Assembly (NCBI GenBank): GCA_963573385.1
Contig: CAUYLG010047114.1
Coordinates: forward strand, 1-64,000
Length of the DNA: 64,000 bases
Source of the DNA: Cacajao melanocephalus
Lineage: Eukaryota > Chordata > Mammalia > Primates > Pitheciidae
Reading direction: 5' to 3'
A program made the position numbers and the translations under genes. Positions 22,191 through 42,689 of the stretch are shown piece by piece (position 1 is the first letter of the stretch; each line of letters starts with the position of its first letter). The notes under the pieces were generated by a model. That model was not told the DNA's origin. It searched no databases and worked only from the letters and a program-made list of their open reading frames with translations.

Positions 22191-23035
22191 ATGATCCTCA
22201 CATTTGAATAGAGAGCATATAAAAACCAAGAATTGCAGATTAAGTTTCCAGACAATCCACAGACGTTCATGGAATCCCAACCGGACTTACATGACATCAT
22301 TCAGAAGACGCACGTGGTGGCCACCATGCCAGACCTGTACCACCTTCTGCTGGAGCTGAATGCTGTGCAGTCACTTCTTGGGTTGCTTGGACATGATAAC
22401 ACAGATGTGTCCATAGCTGGGGTTGATTTGAGTCAGGAATTAACAGATATAGATATCTTCTATGAGAGCGAAGAGGGAACAGAAGTATTCATCAATGCTC
22501 TGGTGGTGGGGCAGGTGAGAGCGCTGCTGGCGCGCAACATGGAGCGCCTGGATGAATCTGTGAAGAAGGAGGCCAATGGTGTCCATAACACTCTTGTTAT
22601 TGTGGAAAACATGGGTGAGTTCTAGCTGGAGATGTGTACCAAAGGGGCCCAGCAGTGGCTGTTGAAGAGGCTGAAGGCAAAGAAGCCTTTCGATGCCAAC
22701 AAACTATTGCAGTGAAATGCTGACCATATCGCTCCAGGACAACGATAAAAACAGTAAATTGCTTGGGGAGCTGGATGGAATTGATGCACTTATTCAGCCG
22801 TTATCTGTGTTTAAAAGACAATCCTAGCACAGCAAACAGGAGATGATGGAGAATCTGTTTGATTCACTCTGCTTCTACCTAATGCTCAGTTCCAGTCGTG
22901 AGCACTTCCTGAAGGGCAAGGGTCTTCAGTTGATGACTGTCATGCTCAGGGAAAAGAAGATCTCACAGAGTGGTGCCCTGAAAGTGCTGATTGCACCTGA
23001 GGGCACCTACAACTCTGGTGAATTTGTTGACCTTT

Positions 23036-23330
<295 letters not shown>

Positions 23331-24177
23331 AAATTGTTGACGTTCTTGGTTTATGAACCATCTTTCCCCTCTTTATGAAATTTCCCAAGAAGATCAAGAA
23401 AGTGGGTACCACTGACAAGGAACTTGAAGAGCATGTCTGTTCCATCCTGGCTTCCCTTTTTCGGACCCTGAGAGGGCATCAGCGAACCTGACTTCTGAAT
23501 AAATTCACTGAAAATGACAGTGAGAAGGTTGACAGACTAATGGAGTTGCATTTTCCATATCTGGGTGCAATGCAGGTGGCAGACAAGAGGATTGAAGGGG
23601 AAAAACTTCAATGACATGGCCCAGCGTGGAGAGATCATAGACAATGGCATGAGGATGAGTTCTACCCCCAGTGCTTGGGTGCAGGGCTCTTTGTTCTCCA
23701 GTGCATCTGCTCCATTATGGCCAAGATCCGCAATGCCAATGTCCCTCAGATTTGCCAGAGGGTTCACCAGATCCTAAACATGTGAGAATGCACCATCAAA
23801 ATTGTCAGGCATATCATCAAGCCGTATGCGGAGTTCCAGGAGAAGGAGCAAAAGCACATCCTCGGCTTGCTTGAAAACTTCTAGACCCTGTGCATCATGG
23901 ACTCTCTCTTGGCTTCCCTTCCAGAAGCAGTTTCTAGACAGCTGTGTGTGGCTTTTGGACAATTAAAGTTAGTTTGGGTTAAAAAATAAATAAAATAAAA
24001 TAAAGTACCTAAGTATTCTGTTACAGCATCACAAAATGAACTAAGACACTTGGTTACCTTGGGTTAGGCAAAAATCTCTTAGATATACACAAAATCTGAA
24101 AGAACAAATTGAGAAATTGGACTTCATCAAAATTATAAAGCTTTTGTGCTTCAAATGACACTTCAGAAAATGAAAAG

Positions 24178-24479
<302 letters not shown>

Positions 24480-25023
24480 AGAAAATGAAAAGACAATCCA
24501 TAGGCCAGAAAAAATATTTCAGATCATATTTCTGGTAAAGGACTGTGTCCAGAATGTACAAAAAACTCTTACAACTAAACAATAAGAAGACAAGCAACTC
24601 AATTAAAAAATGGGCAATGGGCAAAAGTTTTCAATGCACATTTGACCAAAGAAGATACACAAATGACCAATAAGCACATGAAAAGGTGTTCTACATTATT
24701 AATCTTGAGAGAAATGCAAATTCAATCCACAATGAACTACCATTTCATACTCATAGAATGATGGTGAGGATGTGGAGAAACTGGAACCTTCATACATTGC
24801 TGGTGGGAATGAAAAGTGAGACAGCCGATTTGGAAAACCAGTTTGGCAGTTTCTTAAAGTTACCATAAAATCCAACAATTCTCTAAATATCTAGAGAGAA
24901 ACGAAAACATTATAACATGCAAAAACTTGTACACCAACATCCATGGGAACATAATTCATAATAGCCAAAAAGTGGAAATAATCTAAATGTCCATCACCTG
25001 AAGAATGGATTTAAAAATGTGTG

Positions 25024-27524
<2,501 letters not shown>

Positions 27525-27544
27525 CAGGAAAGCCATTTCATGCC

Positions 27545-27870
27545 TATGTTTGCAGATACTGGTCCTTCTGCCTGGAATACCCTTTCTTTCTTCTCAGTCT
27601 AATTTCTATATGTCTTTCCAATCCAGCTCATGGCATGCCCTGTTCTGGAAACCCGACAACAGTTTAGATATAGCCAAAATGGGCTCCTGTAAGCACATGG
27701 TGTTACTGTCAGCACAGTGTTGGGATCACAGGCTTGGCCGTCTTCCTCTCCCTGTGCTCAGAGCCCTGCCTCACTCCACCTGGCATCCCCAGAGGCCTGC
27801 AGAGTTTCTGGCACATTGGAGCTGCTCCAGAAAAGTTTATGGAGTGAGCAAATGAATCAATCCATTTATC
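27545..27870 (+). repeat. L2 LINE 3' end (sense)
   Basis: 'ccttctgcctggaataccctttc', 'aatccagctcatggcatgccc' and 'tttctggcacattggagctgctccagaaaagtttatggagtgagcaaatgaa' fall in L2 3' order. Confidence 0.55.
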
Positions 27871-28189
27871 CCTGAATGAGATGTTTCCTTTCCCTTCCTT
27901 TCCCCAGTTAAAATGCTTTGATTTTTTTTTTAACTTCTCTTAGAAAATTATTTTAAAAATAAGCAGTCAGCTTCTACCTCCTACACAAGGAGCATCAGAG
28001 AATACCAATGAACCATCGTTTACCAGTGGGACTTTCTGCAGAAGAAAGTGTGTAGTATGAACCTCTGTCGACATCCCAGGCACTGTGGGGTCCTATGGGG
28101 ATATGGACCAAGGTCCATGCGTGCAGCTCTGAGAGATGCCTTCATATCAGCAGCAGCTGTTAGTGGCATTAAGATGTGAATGGCTTCCA
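27871..28189. other. No feature recognised
   Basis: Short gene-free stretch without a recognisable repeat. Confidence 0.4.
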
Positions 28190-28430
28190 GAAGCCTCTCA
28201 GTGTTTTAAGGATACTATTGGTCAATTCTCACAGAATCCTTCAAAGATAAGCAAGAGAAATGGAGAATTTGTTTCCTGCCTTCTTTTCTCTCCTCTCTTT
28301 CTTCCTACAGTCGGAGAGTTAGAATTCAGAGAAAGGTTAAGCAAATCGCCTAGCTTCACTTACAAGAGAACAGTCAAGCCAGAACTCAGTCTGGTGCTCA
28401 TTCCACAAAGCTGTGCTTCCTGTAACTTAA
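28190..28430 (-). repeat. MIR (antisense), diverged
   Basis: 'agagaaaggttaagcaaatcgccta' and 'gccagaactcagtctggtgctcattccacaaagctgtgcttcc' fit the antisense MIR core and end. Confidence 0.5.
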
Positions 28431-28965
28431 ACAGGTCTGTGTTTTAATGAATTCGTGGCATATGGGCCATCATAATCAAAGCGCCTGGCACTTCCTGGAA
28501 TTTATGATCTGGTGGGGAATAGGTCATTTTCTACTTTTGAATGAATTTTCACATGCCTAGCTTTGGAGTTGAGAAACTTGACAGAACTGCACGTAGTTTC
28601 TGGAATAAGTCATGCTCTGTTTGTTTGTCCTGCTATCTGTATCCGTATCTTCTTCTTGTCTTCTCAAACCTCATCCCTAGCCATGAACTATTGTCTCTAC
28701 TTCTCTAGCATTTTAAGAGTCAGTGGCAACATAGCGTTCTCAAAGTCTGTGTTGTGGGAGAACAAAATTATTCTGATTGCTGTCTTCTCTGGAAAGTTCA
28801 CAGCCCTTCATCATCCACCATCCCCGGCGACCTACAGCTGTTGGAAAAACGGTTGTCTTTATAGACAAAGAACTCTCCCCCTGACCTGAATTTGTGTTTC
28901 TGATTTCTAAGAAACCTTGTTGATCCAGGTAGCAGTTCAAGTCTGTGAATTCAGAAATGGCCTGA
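28431..28965. other. No feature recognised
   Basis: No repeat or coding signal seen. Confidence 0.4.
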
Positions 28966-28980
28966 CCAATGTACTCTTTT

Positions 28981-29283
28981 CTTTTCTTTCTTTTTCTTTC
29001 TTTTTTTTTTTTTTTTTTTTGTTGACACAGGCTGGAGTGTAGGTGTGAGATCTCCACGAACTGCAGCCTCCACTTCCAGGTTCAAGGGATTCTCCTGCCT
29101 CAGCCTCTCAAGTAGCTGGGATTACAGGTGTGTTCCACCACGCCCGGCTAATTTTTGTATTTTTGGTAGAGACGGGGTTTCACCATGTTGGCCAGGCTGG
29201 TCTCGAACTCCTGACCTCAGGTGATCTACCCGCCTCGGCCTCCCACAGTGCTGGGATTACAGGCATGAGCCACAGCAGCCGGC
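28981..29283 (-). mobile_element. Alu (antisense)
   Basis: Long T-tract, shortened 3' arm, ending 'agcagccggcc'. TSD 'ccaatgtactctttt' (28966-28980) against 'ccaatgtgctctgtttt'. Confidence 0.95.
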
Positions 29284-29299
29284 CCAATGTGCTCTGTTT

Positions 29300-30088
29300 T
29301 CGACGGAGTCTTCCAGAATTGCCTTGAGTGTGACAGCAGTAGCTGGTTTCCCAAAGATCTATTTGGTCCCACTTGCTGAGAAAGTTGCCATTGAGTATGT
29401 GTTGTGGGCATCTACATCTCAGTAAAGGTTATACCAATTAATGCTAATGAGCTGAAGTTAATATCTATGCCAGCAATATTGATGTTTGTGTTGTGTTTCT
29501 AAAATGAATTGAAGATCCCCCAAAGCCTGACCTTCTCTTCTCCAGCAAATCCTTGGTTGCAGTGGATGGTAGTAATTTTTTAAGGGCATTAAATTAAGTT
29601 TCTCAGGAATGCCTTTTAAAGGAGCTTTTTCCATGCTTTTTTTTTTCTAATATCTTATATGTTCAGTTCTTACTGGCTTACTCTTTAAAAAACGGAATCC
29701 CTGAATATTTCTGTGAAATGCATTCTTTTCTGAGACAGACTGTCATGGAAGCTATTTAGAGCCTACATCATTTTGTTTGAGAGCTGAATGATGCACTTTT
29801 CCAAGCATATTCTTAACTCAACAATAAAAGACTTCAAGTTTGCCCAGTATTTCCAGACCCAGGCAATGTCAGGGAACCATAGATTGTCAGGGTCTTCTAT
29901 TGCCCTAGCAGCCCTCTAGAAGCAACACTAGAATTTCTAGAAGGGGACTTCAGCATGCTAAAGCCATTGGCACAACCCTGGTTTACTGGCAGCCAGGAAG
30001 CTTCTTTTCTCTGTGTTGAAGTTACCCCTGTAATACACCCAAGTTAAAATATTTGGAATTCCTAACCCTACATAATAATGAGGAAACC
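29300..30088. other. No gene or clear repeat
   Basis: About 790 bp without recognised features. Confidence 0.4.
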
Positions 30089-31951
<1,863 letters not shown>

Positions 31952-32609
31952 CAGGAGTCACTTTTGTGTGCTTTTACAGTGTTTGTTAGGTTTAGAAATC
32001 TTACCTTAGTGGAATAGACTTGTTTATAAATGTTCTTCAAATTTCACTGTGTAAGTCTAGTTTTGTTATAAGAAACTACTATTCAAACCCGTAGTCAAAA
32101 AACTTGCTTTCCTAGACTTATAGGCATAGGCTGAGAACAAATTGAAACCAGATCGAGGTAGGCTTATCAACTGAATTTAAAGAGATATTGCTGGTGAAAT
32201 TTTAATATGGTTTTATTTTAACAAACAGTTAAGTTAGTTACTTACTTACTCTTAAACAGATTCTGATAAGAAGGATACATTACTTGAGGTTGTTTAATCC
32301 AGCAGAGTTTTACCCTATATCTTAACTATTCCCACGGTTGATAGGGAATTGGTTTATGAGACAATTCCTTTTTTCCTTTTTATTTTTTTTGGATTTTATT
32401 TTTAAGTAATAATATTTTTACTTGTATGAGAATTCTGGACTGTCCTTTCTCAAAGAATAAAAGTCCTACTCATTTTCCATAATTGGTTTCAATATCAGTT
32501 TCTTTGTGAAGCATTATTGATTTCTAACCCCATCACAGATTCTAGAATAAATTCCTTCCTCTTCAGTATTCTCAAGAGTGTTTCATTAGGCATCTATTCT
32601 AACACTTAG
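31952..32609. other. No gene; weak L2-like trace near 32500
   Basis: AT-rich. 'tttgtgaagcattattgatttctaacccc' resembles sense L2 sequence but the match is poor. Confidence 0.35.
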
Positions 32610-34099
32610 TTAATTCTGCCCATCTGAGTTCATTTATTTGTTGAGCATCTACTATGTACCAGGCACTGGTCTAAGCCGAGGGATTAGTAGAGCAGTGAAC
32701 AAAGTTGATAAAGTCTCCAGTGTCGTGGAGGTTGTACTGTAGTGGGTGGAAGTGGCAATAGATGAATAAGTATTGGGAGGAAGAAAAAGCACAGGAAGGG
32801 AGATAGCGGATGCCAGGGAGAGGTGAGTTTCTATTTTGTATTGGATGGTTGGAGGACACCTCACTAGGAAAATGACATTTGAGCAGAAACCTTAAGGAAG
32901 GGAGGGTGTGAGCTAGGCAGATATTTTGGGGAAGAGAATTCTAAGCAGAGGGAGTAACAATACAAAAGACTGTGCTTGGCCCGCTTGAGGAATAGCAAGT
33001 GAGTGAGGGGAAAGGCAGAAGCGGATCAGGCTCTGAAAAGGACTTGGAGTTTTACTCTGAATGGGGAGCAAAGTCATTGGCAGGTGTTCTGGCTGCAGTG
33101 CTGAGAATAGACTGTTGACTGGTGAAGGGAGAAGAGAATGATGGCTAGCACTGGGAAGTGGTAAGAAGCGGTTATATTCTGGATATATTCTGAAGTAAGA
33201 ACAGAATTGCAGAATTGATGAATTGGACATGGGTGTCAGAAGTCAAGGATGCCTCCAATGTTTCTGCATTGAGCAGCTGGGAAGATGGAGTTTCCAGAAA
33301 CCAAAATGGGGTAGGTGGTAGAAGAAACAGGCAAGGGGGGCAAGTTTAGGAGTTTTGCTCTGGGACTTGTTAATTACTTTCTTACTTTACAAATAATTTT
33401 TAATGGGAACATCACATTCTAACAGAAAAGTGCTCATCGAAGTTTTACAAAACGACTGCACCTGTAACCTGCATCGAGACTAAGAAATAAAACACTAACA
33501 GACACAGAGGCAGAGATTACAAGTAGGTATCTTGGATCGACAAGTCTTCAGTTCAGGGGAGATATACATGTGGGATTTGTCAGCATATAGATGGCAGTTA
33601 AAGTCATGAAACAAGATGAAATTACCCAGGAAGTAAATGTGGATAGAGAAGAAAAGAGGTCTGAAGACTGAGGTGTGGGACCTTCTAAGGTTTAATGGCT
33701 AGAGAGATGAAGAGGAAAGAGCAAAAGATACTGAGAGGGGCATTGGTGATGTAGGAGACCCAGAAGAGAGTGAGAACAAAGAAAGAAGACTCAGTACAGA
33801 AAGTCTGCTATAAGGATTGGGAATATGCAGTGAACAAGATCCGGGTCCCTTCCCTGCCCTCATGTCAAGTAGGGTAAGACATGACATGTAAAAAAAAAAA
33901 AAAAAAAAACATGGAAAAAAAATCCTATCTATCTATCTATTGTTCTTGCCGTATCCTATTATGAAGTATAATGCAGGCTTGAAAGAAATGTAACTTTTGA
34001 TGGGGAGATCTGATTTAGTTAGGAATGGCTTTTCTGAGGAAGTGATGTTTAACTTGAAGCTTGATGGATGAAAAGGGATTTTCCAAGATCAAGTTTGGG

Positions 34100-34615
34100 G
34101 GATGTATTCGTTTCCGAGGGCTACTGTAACAAAATACCATAAGCTGAGTGATGTAAAACACAAGACATTTATTCTTTTGCAGTTCTGGCAGCTAGAAGTC
34201 AGAAATCACGGTGCCGCAAGGCCATGCTCTCCGGGACTAGGGAAGAATTCTTTCTTGCTTCTTTCGGCTTCTGGTAGCCCCAGGCATTTCTTGACTTGTG
34301 GTAGCATAATTTTAATCTCTGTCTCTACATGGCCTTCTTCTGTGTGTGTGTATCCCTGTATCCTCCTCTCTTCTTATAAAGACATCAATTATTAGGTTTG
34401 GGGCTCACCCTAAATCTAAGATGATTTCATCTTGATATCCTTAATTAGTTATGTCTGCAAAGATGCTATTTCCAAATGAGATCACGTTCTTTTTAAAAAA
34501 CTAAATATATATATTTTTTTCAGACACATGGCATGCAGTCACCAAACGAAGTCACATTCTGGGGTTCTGAGTAGACATGATTTGGGGGGAACACTATTCA
34601 ACCCCGTACAGGGAA
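34100..34615 (-). mobile_element. MLT1-type MaLR LTR (antisense)
   Basis: Antisense MLT1 pattern: starts 'tgtattcgtttccgagggctactgtaacaaaatacc', contains 'ttattcttttgcagttctgg', 'acatggccttcttctgtgtg' and 'aagatgctatttccaaatgag', ends 'acactattcaaccccgtaca'. Confidence 0.8.
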
Positions 34616-34642
34616 TGAACGGAAGGAATACCATGTTTGAAG

Positions 34643-34849
34643 CAGTAGTGTGCCGGAGCTGACTCAAACCTGCTGTCAAGAGCCAATTGTTAAATTTTTT
34701 GTCAGTTGTGTTATCTGGTTGACATTGGTAACTTGAAATTGGTCACGGTGTGAGTATTTGCACTGTAGAAATCGGCAAATGCCACAAATCATGTTTGTTT
34801 ATTTTTCTTCTGGAGAGCCCATTGTTAAACATTTACCAGCATACCACTG
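34643..34849. mobile_element. hAT-like nonautonomous DNA transposon with 8-bp TSD
   Basis: A 207-bp element with imperfect terminal inverted repeats (cagtagtgtgccgga against the reverse complement of the end, cagtggtatgctggt). Flanked by 8-bp duplications 'gtttgaag' (34635-34642) and 'gtttggag' (34850-34857). Internal 'gagccaattgttaaat' and 'gcactgtagaaatcggcaaatgccacaaatca' are middle-repetitive human sequence. 8-bp TSDs are typical of hAT elements. Confidence 0.7.
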
Positions 34850-34977
34850 GTTTGGAGGCCTTGTATCTGAAAAGACATGTGTCTAGCATGGCTGGCCTGT
34901 AAGGAAGAGTGGATTGGAGGGGAAGGACAGACCAGGCCATGTAGGGTCTTGAAGACCACAGTAAGGATTTTAGATTT

Positions 34978-35285
34978 TTTTTTTTTTTGAGACAGGGCCT
35001 TGATCTGTCTCCCAGGCTGGAATGCAGTGGTGCCATCTTGGTTCACTGCAATCTCCACTGCTAGGTTCAACTGATCCTCCCACCTCAGCCTCCCAAGTAG
35101 CTGGAACTACAGGCATGTGCCACCAAGCCCAGCTAATTTTTGTTTTGGTTTGGTTTTTTGTAGAGATGGAGTTTTGCCATGTTGCCTAGGCTAGCCTGGA
35201 ACTCCTGGGCTCAAGGGATCTGTCTACCTCAGCCTTCTAAAGTGCTGGGATCACAGGTGTGAGGTGTGAGCCACCACACCCAGCC
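34978..35285 (-). mobile_element. Alu (antisense)
   Basis: T-tract, older-type body ('aactcctgggctcaagggatc'), and a local 'gtgaggtgtgag' duplication near the end. TSD 'ggattttagatttt' against 'ggacttcagatttt'. Confidence 0.95.
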
Positions 35286-35573
35286 AGGACTTCAGATTTT
35301 AACCCAAGTGCAACTGGGGGATAGCTGAGAGTTTTAATCAGGGGAGTGGCATGATCAGATTTGTATCAGTGTTCTAACTGTTTATATGCCAGTCTTTCCT
35401 AACAGAGAGCAAGTAGGAAATCTTTGACAGGGATTTCATCTTCATGATTTTTTGTTTCTCCCAAGAATTTTACATAGAATAGGCACTTGATAAATGCTCA
35501 TCCATCTAAATGGGGTTTTACACATACTATGCATACTAGTAAAAGCAGTGGTTAATAAGCCAGCAAAAACAAT

Positions 35574-36083
<510 letters not shown>

Positions 36084-36536
36084 ATAATCAGACATGAAGA
36101 TGTCATGGAGGACTCACAGGACAGTCCTGTGATTCTGGTACACCATCCATTTACCAGTCGTGTATTTAGGACCTGCTGTCTACAGGCACCGTGAGGATGC
36201 AGCAGTGAAGAAGATAGAGTCTTATTCTTAAGTTGGAATCTTGTGGAGATCACACCAAAGCCTGTCAGAGTCCCTTGTGATAAACTGTATGACAAGGTAA
36301 ACATGGGCAGGTCTCCTGAATTTTGGGGAAGCTCCCATAGGAAGCACACTTCTTAGAGATAGTACTGCTGCCTAGAATGATACACTGAGTTCAATATTGT
36401 CCTCTGAAACTGGTGGTACACAGTGTTGGGGAAATGAGGAGCTGAAGGGCTTTGTCCCTTTGAAATGACCCTCAAAGCTTGTTATACGCTCTACTTGCCC
36501 ATGTTCACTATTTCTATCACCTTTATCCCTTCAGGC
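36084..36536. other. No feature recognised
   Basis: No gene or clear repeat in this 450 bp. Confidence 0.4.
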
Positions 36537-37420
<884 letters not shown>

Positions 37421-38409
37421 TGGTCATTTCTTACTCGAAAGTAGAAAAGGAATGCAAGGGCCTCCCCTCTGAAAGTTCGGCTCAGGAAGAGTGAGGACAA
37501 ATTTTCTTTCACTCTCTCTGCTGAGGTAGGATGCAAAAAGCTTAGTGCTAGTTAGCAGAGCAGAAACTGAGCACAAAGAGATGTCTGTGAAGCCACAGAG
37601 GCTCCTAAGGGGGCAGGAGTGACATTATTACAAGGTGTTATTATATATGATTATGACTTTACAACTGTCCTCTGAATTAATCACATTTACGGCCTTCCGT
37701 GCCAATTCTTCTGTGGTGTGCTATGATGAACAAGGAGCCTGCAATACCGTGGGCCTCGCAGACACAGATGCAAATCCTTGCCACGGAGAAGCGAACCATA
37801 TGAGACATTGCATCATGTTGTTTCACAATGCAAGGTGTTCTCTTGGAATAGCTGTTCTCTTTTTGCAGGTTAGACAGATGCTCTGGAAGGTGTGAGGCCT
37901 TGGGCAGGATCCACCATTCTATTTGCTGTACAGAAGCGGCAGCTTGAGCAACAGACTAGTGACAAAAAAGAATTGCAATGTTTCTAGAACTTTCTAATCT
38001 GTGCAAGGGGAGTAGTGTGGCCTTTGTGTAAATGTATCTCAAAAGAGGATTTCTAATGTAGTGAGACATGGTAATGGCTTCCTTTACTTTTTAGGTATTG
38101 ATATACCTGACTTTACGAAGCCTGCTCTGATGTACAGAGCAGACGAATGACAGAGGGCTCATGGCAGCACTTGGAATTCCTTCAGATTCCTCCTCAAGAT
38201 GAGTTCTGGCTCAGATTTTGCGCTACCAGCTACTCTACCTAAAGTTGAGTCTCTCTAGGAGTAATCTATCTTACTTGTTTCTATGTAAAATCAATGCATT
38301 CTGGGGGATATTGATGATGGGGGAATGGCTCATAGGGAACCTTTAGAGAAAATAGAAGCATCTGCTCCTTCTCCCACACAGATATAACATAATGATAATA
38401 CCTTTTCTT
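37421..38409. other. No gene or clear repeat
   Basis: About 1 kb of low-copy-looking sequence. Frames are short and lack features. Confidence 0.4.
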
Positions 38410-38423
38410 TATATAGCGCTGTC

Positions 38424-39500
<1,077 letters not shown>

Positions 39501-39627
39501 TACCACACATCTGATGGTTCATCAACAAATAATGATTGAGCCAGGTGTACAGATAAGGTCCCAGCCACCATGGTTACATTCTAGTTGTTGCGGGGAGTAT
39601 AGAAATTTAAGAAGTGAAATGTAATTA

Positions 39628-39946
<319 letters not shown>

Positions 39947-40325
39947 TCAAGGTAGTGAAGGAGATCAGAATATGTTGCTCCCAAAGATGCCACCTTGGCT
40001 TAAAGGTGATTTTGAGTTGAAGCCAATTAAGAAAAACAGTAGACACAGAAGAAACTCTGCCTGCCCTTTTCCTACCTAAAAACAGGGAAAAATTTTCGAT
40101 TTATAAAGGTGTGTCGCTCTCTTATACCAAGAAGAGAACTACTCTTATCACTAAAGACAGCACCAACTTGAGTTTGCACACCAAACCTTACTAAACATCT
40201 TTTATCTACTATTAGTTTCCTCCATATATTTACCCTCCCATAATTTAACTGCTCCTAGAAACCCAAATCTTTTTTCCTTTGTCTAGTCACTTTTCCATAA
40301 TTTATCATACTTTTAATTTTTTACT

Positions 40326-40349
40326 TTAATTAATTAATTAATTAATTTT

Positions 40350-40350
<1 letters not shown>
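40326..40350. repeat. (TTAA)n simple repeat
   Basis: About six ATTA units directly before the Alu T-tract. Confidence 0.9.
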
Positions 40351-40640
<290 letters not shown>

Positions 40641-40651
40641 ATATTACTGTT

Positions 40652-40917
40652 ATTTTTTTTTTTCTCTAGAGATAGGGTCTCACTGTGTCACTTAGGCTAG
40701 AGTGCAGTGGTGTGATCATAACTCATTGCAGCCCCAACCTCCTGGGCTCAAGTGATCTTCCCAATTCAGCCTCCTGAGTAGCTGGTACTACAGACATGCA
40801 TCACCGTACCTGGCTATTTTTGTGTTTTTAGTTTTTGTAGAGATGGGGGTCTCTGCATTGCCCAGGCTGATCTCAAACTCCTGGCCTCAAACAATCCTTC
40901 CAGCTCAACCTCCCAAA
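40652..40917 (-). mobile_element. Alu, J-like (antisense), truncated at its 5' end
   Basis: T-tract and antisense body, stopping at 'aacctcccaaa' without the final ~30 bp of the Alu 5' end. Confidence 0.9.
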
Positions 40918-41240
40918 AATCACAGTTTTGTTAAAATCATATAGCAACCCCTGAGCCTAACCAGCTCTGAGGCTTGCACTTCTTTTCTGTGTAGCCGCTG
41001 CCTCATGTATGTACAACTGATTAAACACATCAATTAAATATGTATGCTGTTTTTTCCTGTTACTCTGTCTTCTATCAGTTTAATTTACAGGACCCCAGCT
41101 AATAAACATAAGAGGGTAGAGGAAAAGTTTTTCCTCCCCTACTGTGGTGATAACTGTTATGAAGAAAATAACAGGGAGTAATACAGTAGTGGGTGGAAGA
41201 AAGTGACTTTGGATATAGTAGTTAGGGAAGGCTCCTCTGA

Positions 41241-41546
<306 letters not shown>

Positions 41547-41794
41547 TGACATCTTAATTGAGACCTGTCATATGGAAAAGCCCGGGGCATACCAAGATCT
41601 TAGAAAATGTACTCCAGGCAAAGGGAATAGCAAATTCCCTTTTGGGATGAAAAATTCCTGTGTTAGGCATCAGCTTGGATATTTAATTGGAAGAGAGAAG
41701 GCCAGAGTAGCTGAAGTGGAGTGGACCAGGGAGGAAGTTGAACCGGAGGAAGTCGGAAATGTCTGCAAGAGTCAGGCTGTATGGGGTGTTAGAG

Positions 41795-41965
41795 GCCAAT
41801 GGTTCCCAAACTCAAGCAAACATCGGAATCACCTGGAGGGATTGGTAAGTCACAGGTTCTTGGGTCCTATCCCTAGAGTTTCTGATTCTGGAGGTCTAGG
41901 TGAGTCTGAGAATTTGCATTTCTAACAATTTCACAAATGCTGCTGCTGGTCCAGGGACCGTGTTT
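41795..41965 (+). mobile_element. MER5A-like hAT element in L2
   Basis: 'caatggttcccaaactc', 'aatcacctggaggg', 'ccctagagtttctgattc', 'gagaatttgcatttctaacaa', 'gctgctggtccagggacc' and the end 'aagaacccctg' follow MER5A order with matching termini. Confidence 0.8.
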
Positions 41966-42076
41966 TAAGAACCCCTGTTAGGCCAAGGGATGGTGCTTAG
42001 ATTTTATTTTAATAACAATGGGAAGCTATTGAGGTTATTTTAAGCAGGATGTTAAGCAGATTTGAAACTTGATTTT

Positions 42077-42424
42077 GAAGGGGTTCAGAACATGTTACCC
42101 CAAAATATGCCATTTTGGCATATTGATTATTTTGAGCTAAAAGAAATTGAGAACCAGCCAATGCAGAAAAAAAGCTCTTCATCTCCCCCTCAAGTGCCTA
42201 AAATATGAAATACCCCTTTTGTAAAGGGAATTTGCATTTATAAAGGAAATCTTATTAGTAGAGGTATCTGTACCAGGAAGAGAGCTACTTCAAGACGACT
42301 TTTATCACCTGAGAGACTTTTATCTGTAAAACAAGGCAACCTTTATTCACCATTCATTTTCCCTCTTTGCTTTTCCATAATCTGTCTCTACCCTGTGAAA
42401 ATTCCCATGCCCCTATTCTTTTTT
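42077..42424 (+). mobile_element. LTR element copy 2, truncated by the L1
   Basis: 'cagaacatgttaccccaaaatatgcc', 'ttttgagctaaaagaaattgagaacc', 'accaggaagagagctac' and 'gcttttccataatc' match copy 1 at 39957. The sequence stops at the L1 poly(T) and does not resume on the other side. Confidence 0.55.
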
Positions 42425-42689
42425 TTTTCTTTTTCTTTTTTTTTTTAATTGCATTTTAGGTATTGGGGTACATGTGAAGAACATGCAAGATTGTTGCATA
42501 GGTACACATGTGGCAGTGCGATTTGCTGCCTTCCTCCCCTTCACCTATATCTGGCATTTCTCCCCATGCTATCTCTCCCCAACTCCCCATCCCCCACTGT
42601 CCCTCCTCCATTTCCCCCCAACAGACCCCAGTGTGTGATGCTCCCCTCCCTGTGTCCATGTGTTCTCAATGTTCAACACCCGCCTATGA

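Larger units (their letters stand above)
32610..35400 (-). repeat. L2 LINE (antisense), two segments split by insertions
   Basis: Antisense L2 blocks: 'tttgttgagcatctactatgtaccaggcactg', 'gagcagtgaacaaag', 'cactgggaagtggtaagaagcggtt', 'ggatatattctgaag' (to about 33370). A second run covers 33830-34100, 34850-34977 and 35286-35400 ('catgtagggtcttgaagaccacagtaagga', 'aatcaggggagtggcatgatc'). An MLT1 LTR, a hAT-like element and an Alu interrupt it. Confidence 0.6.
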
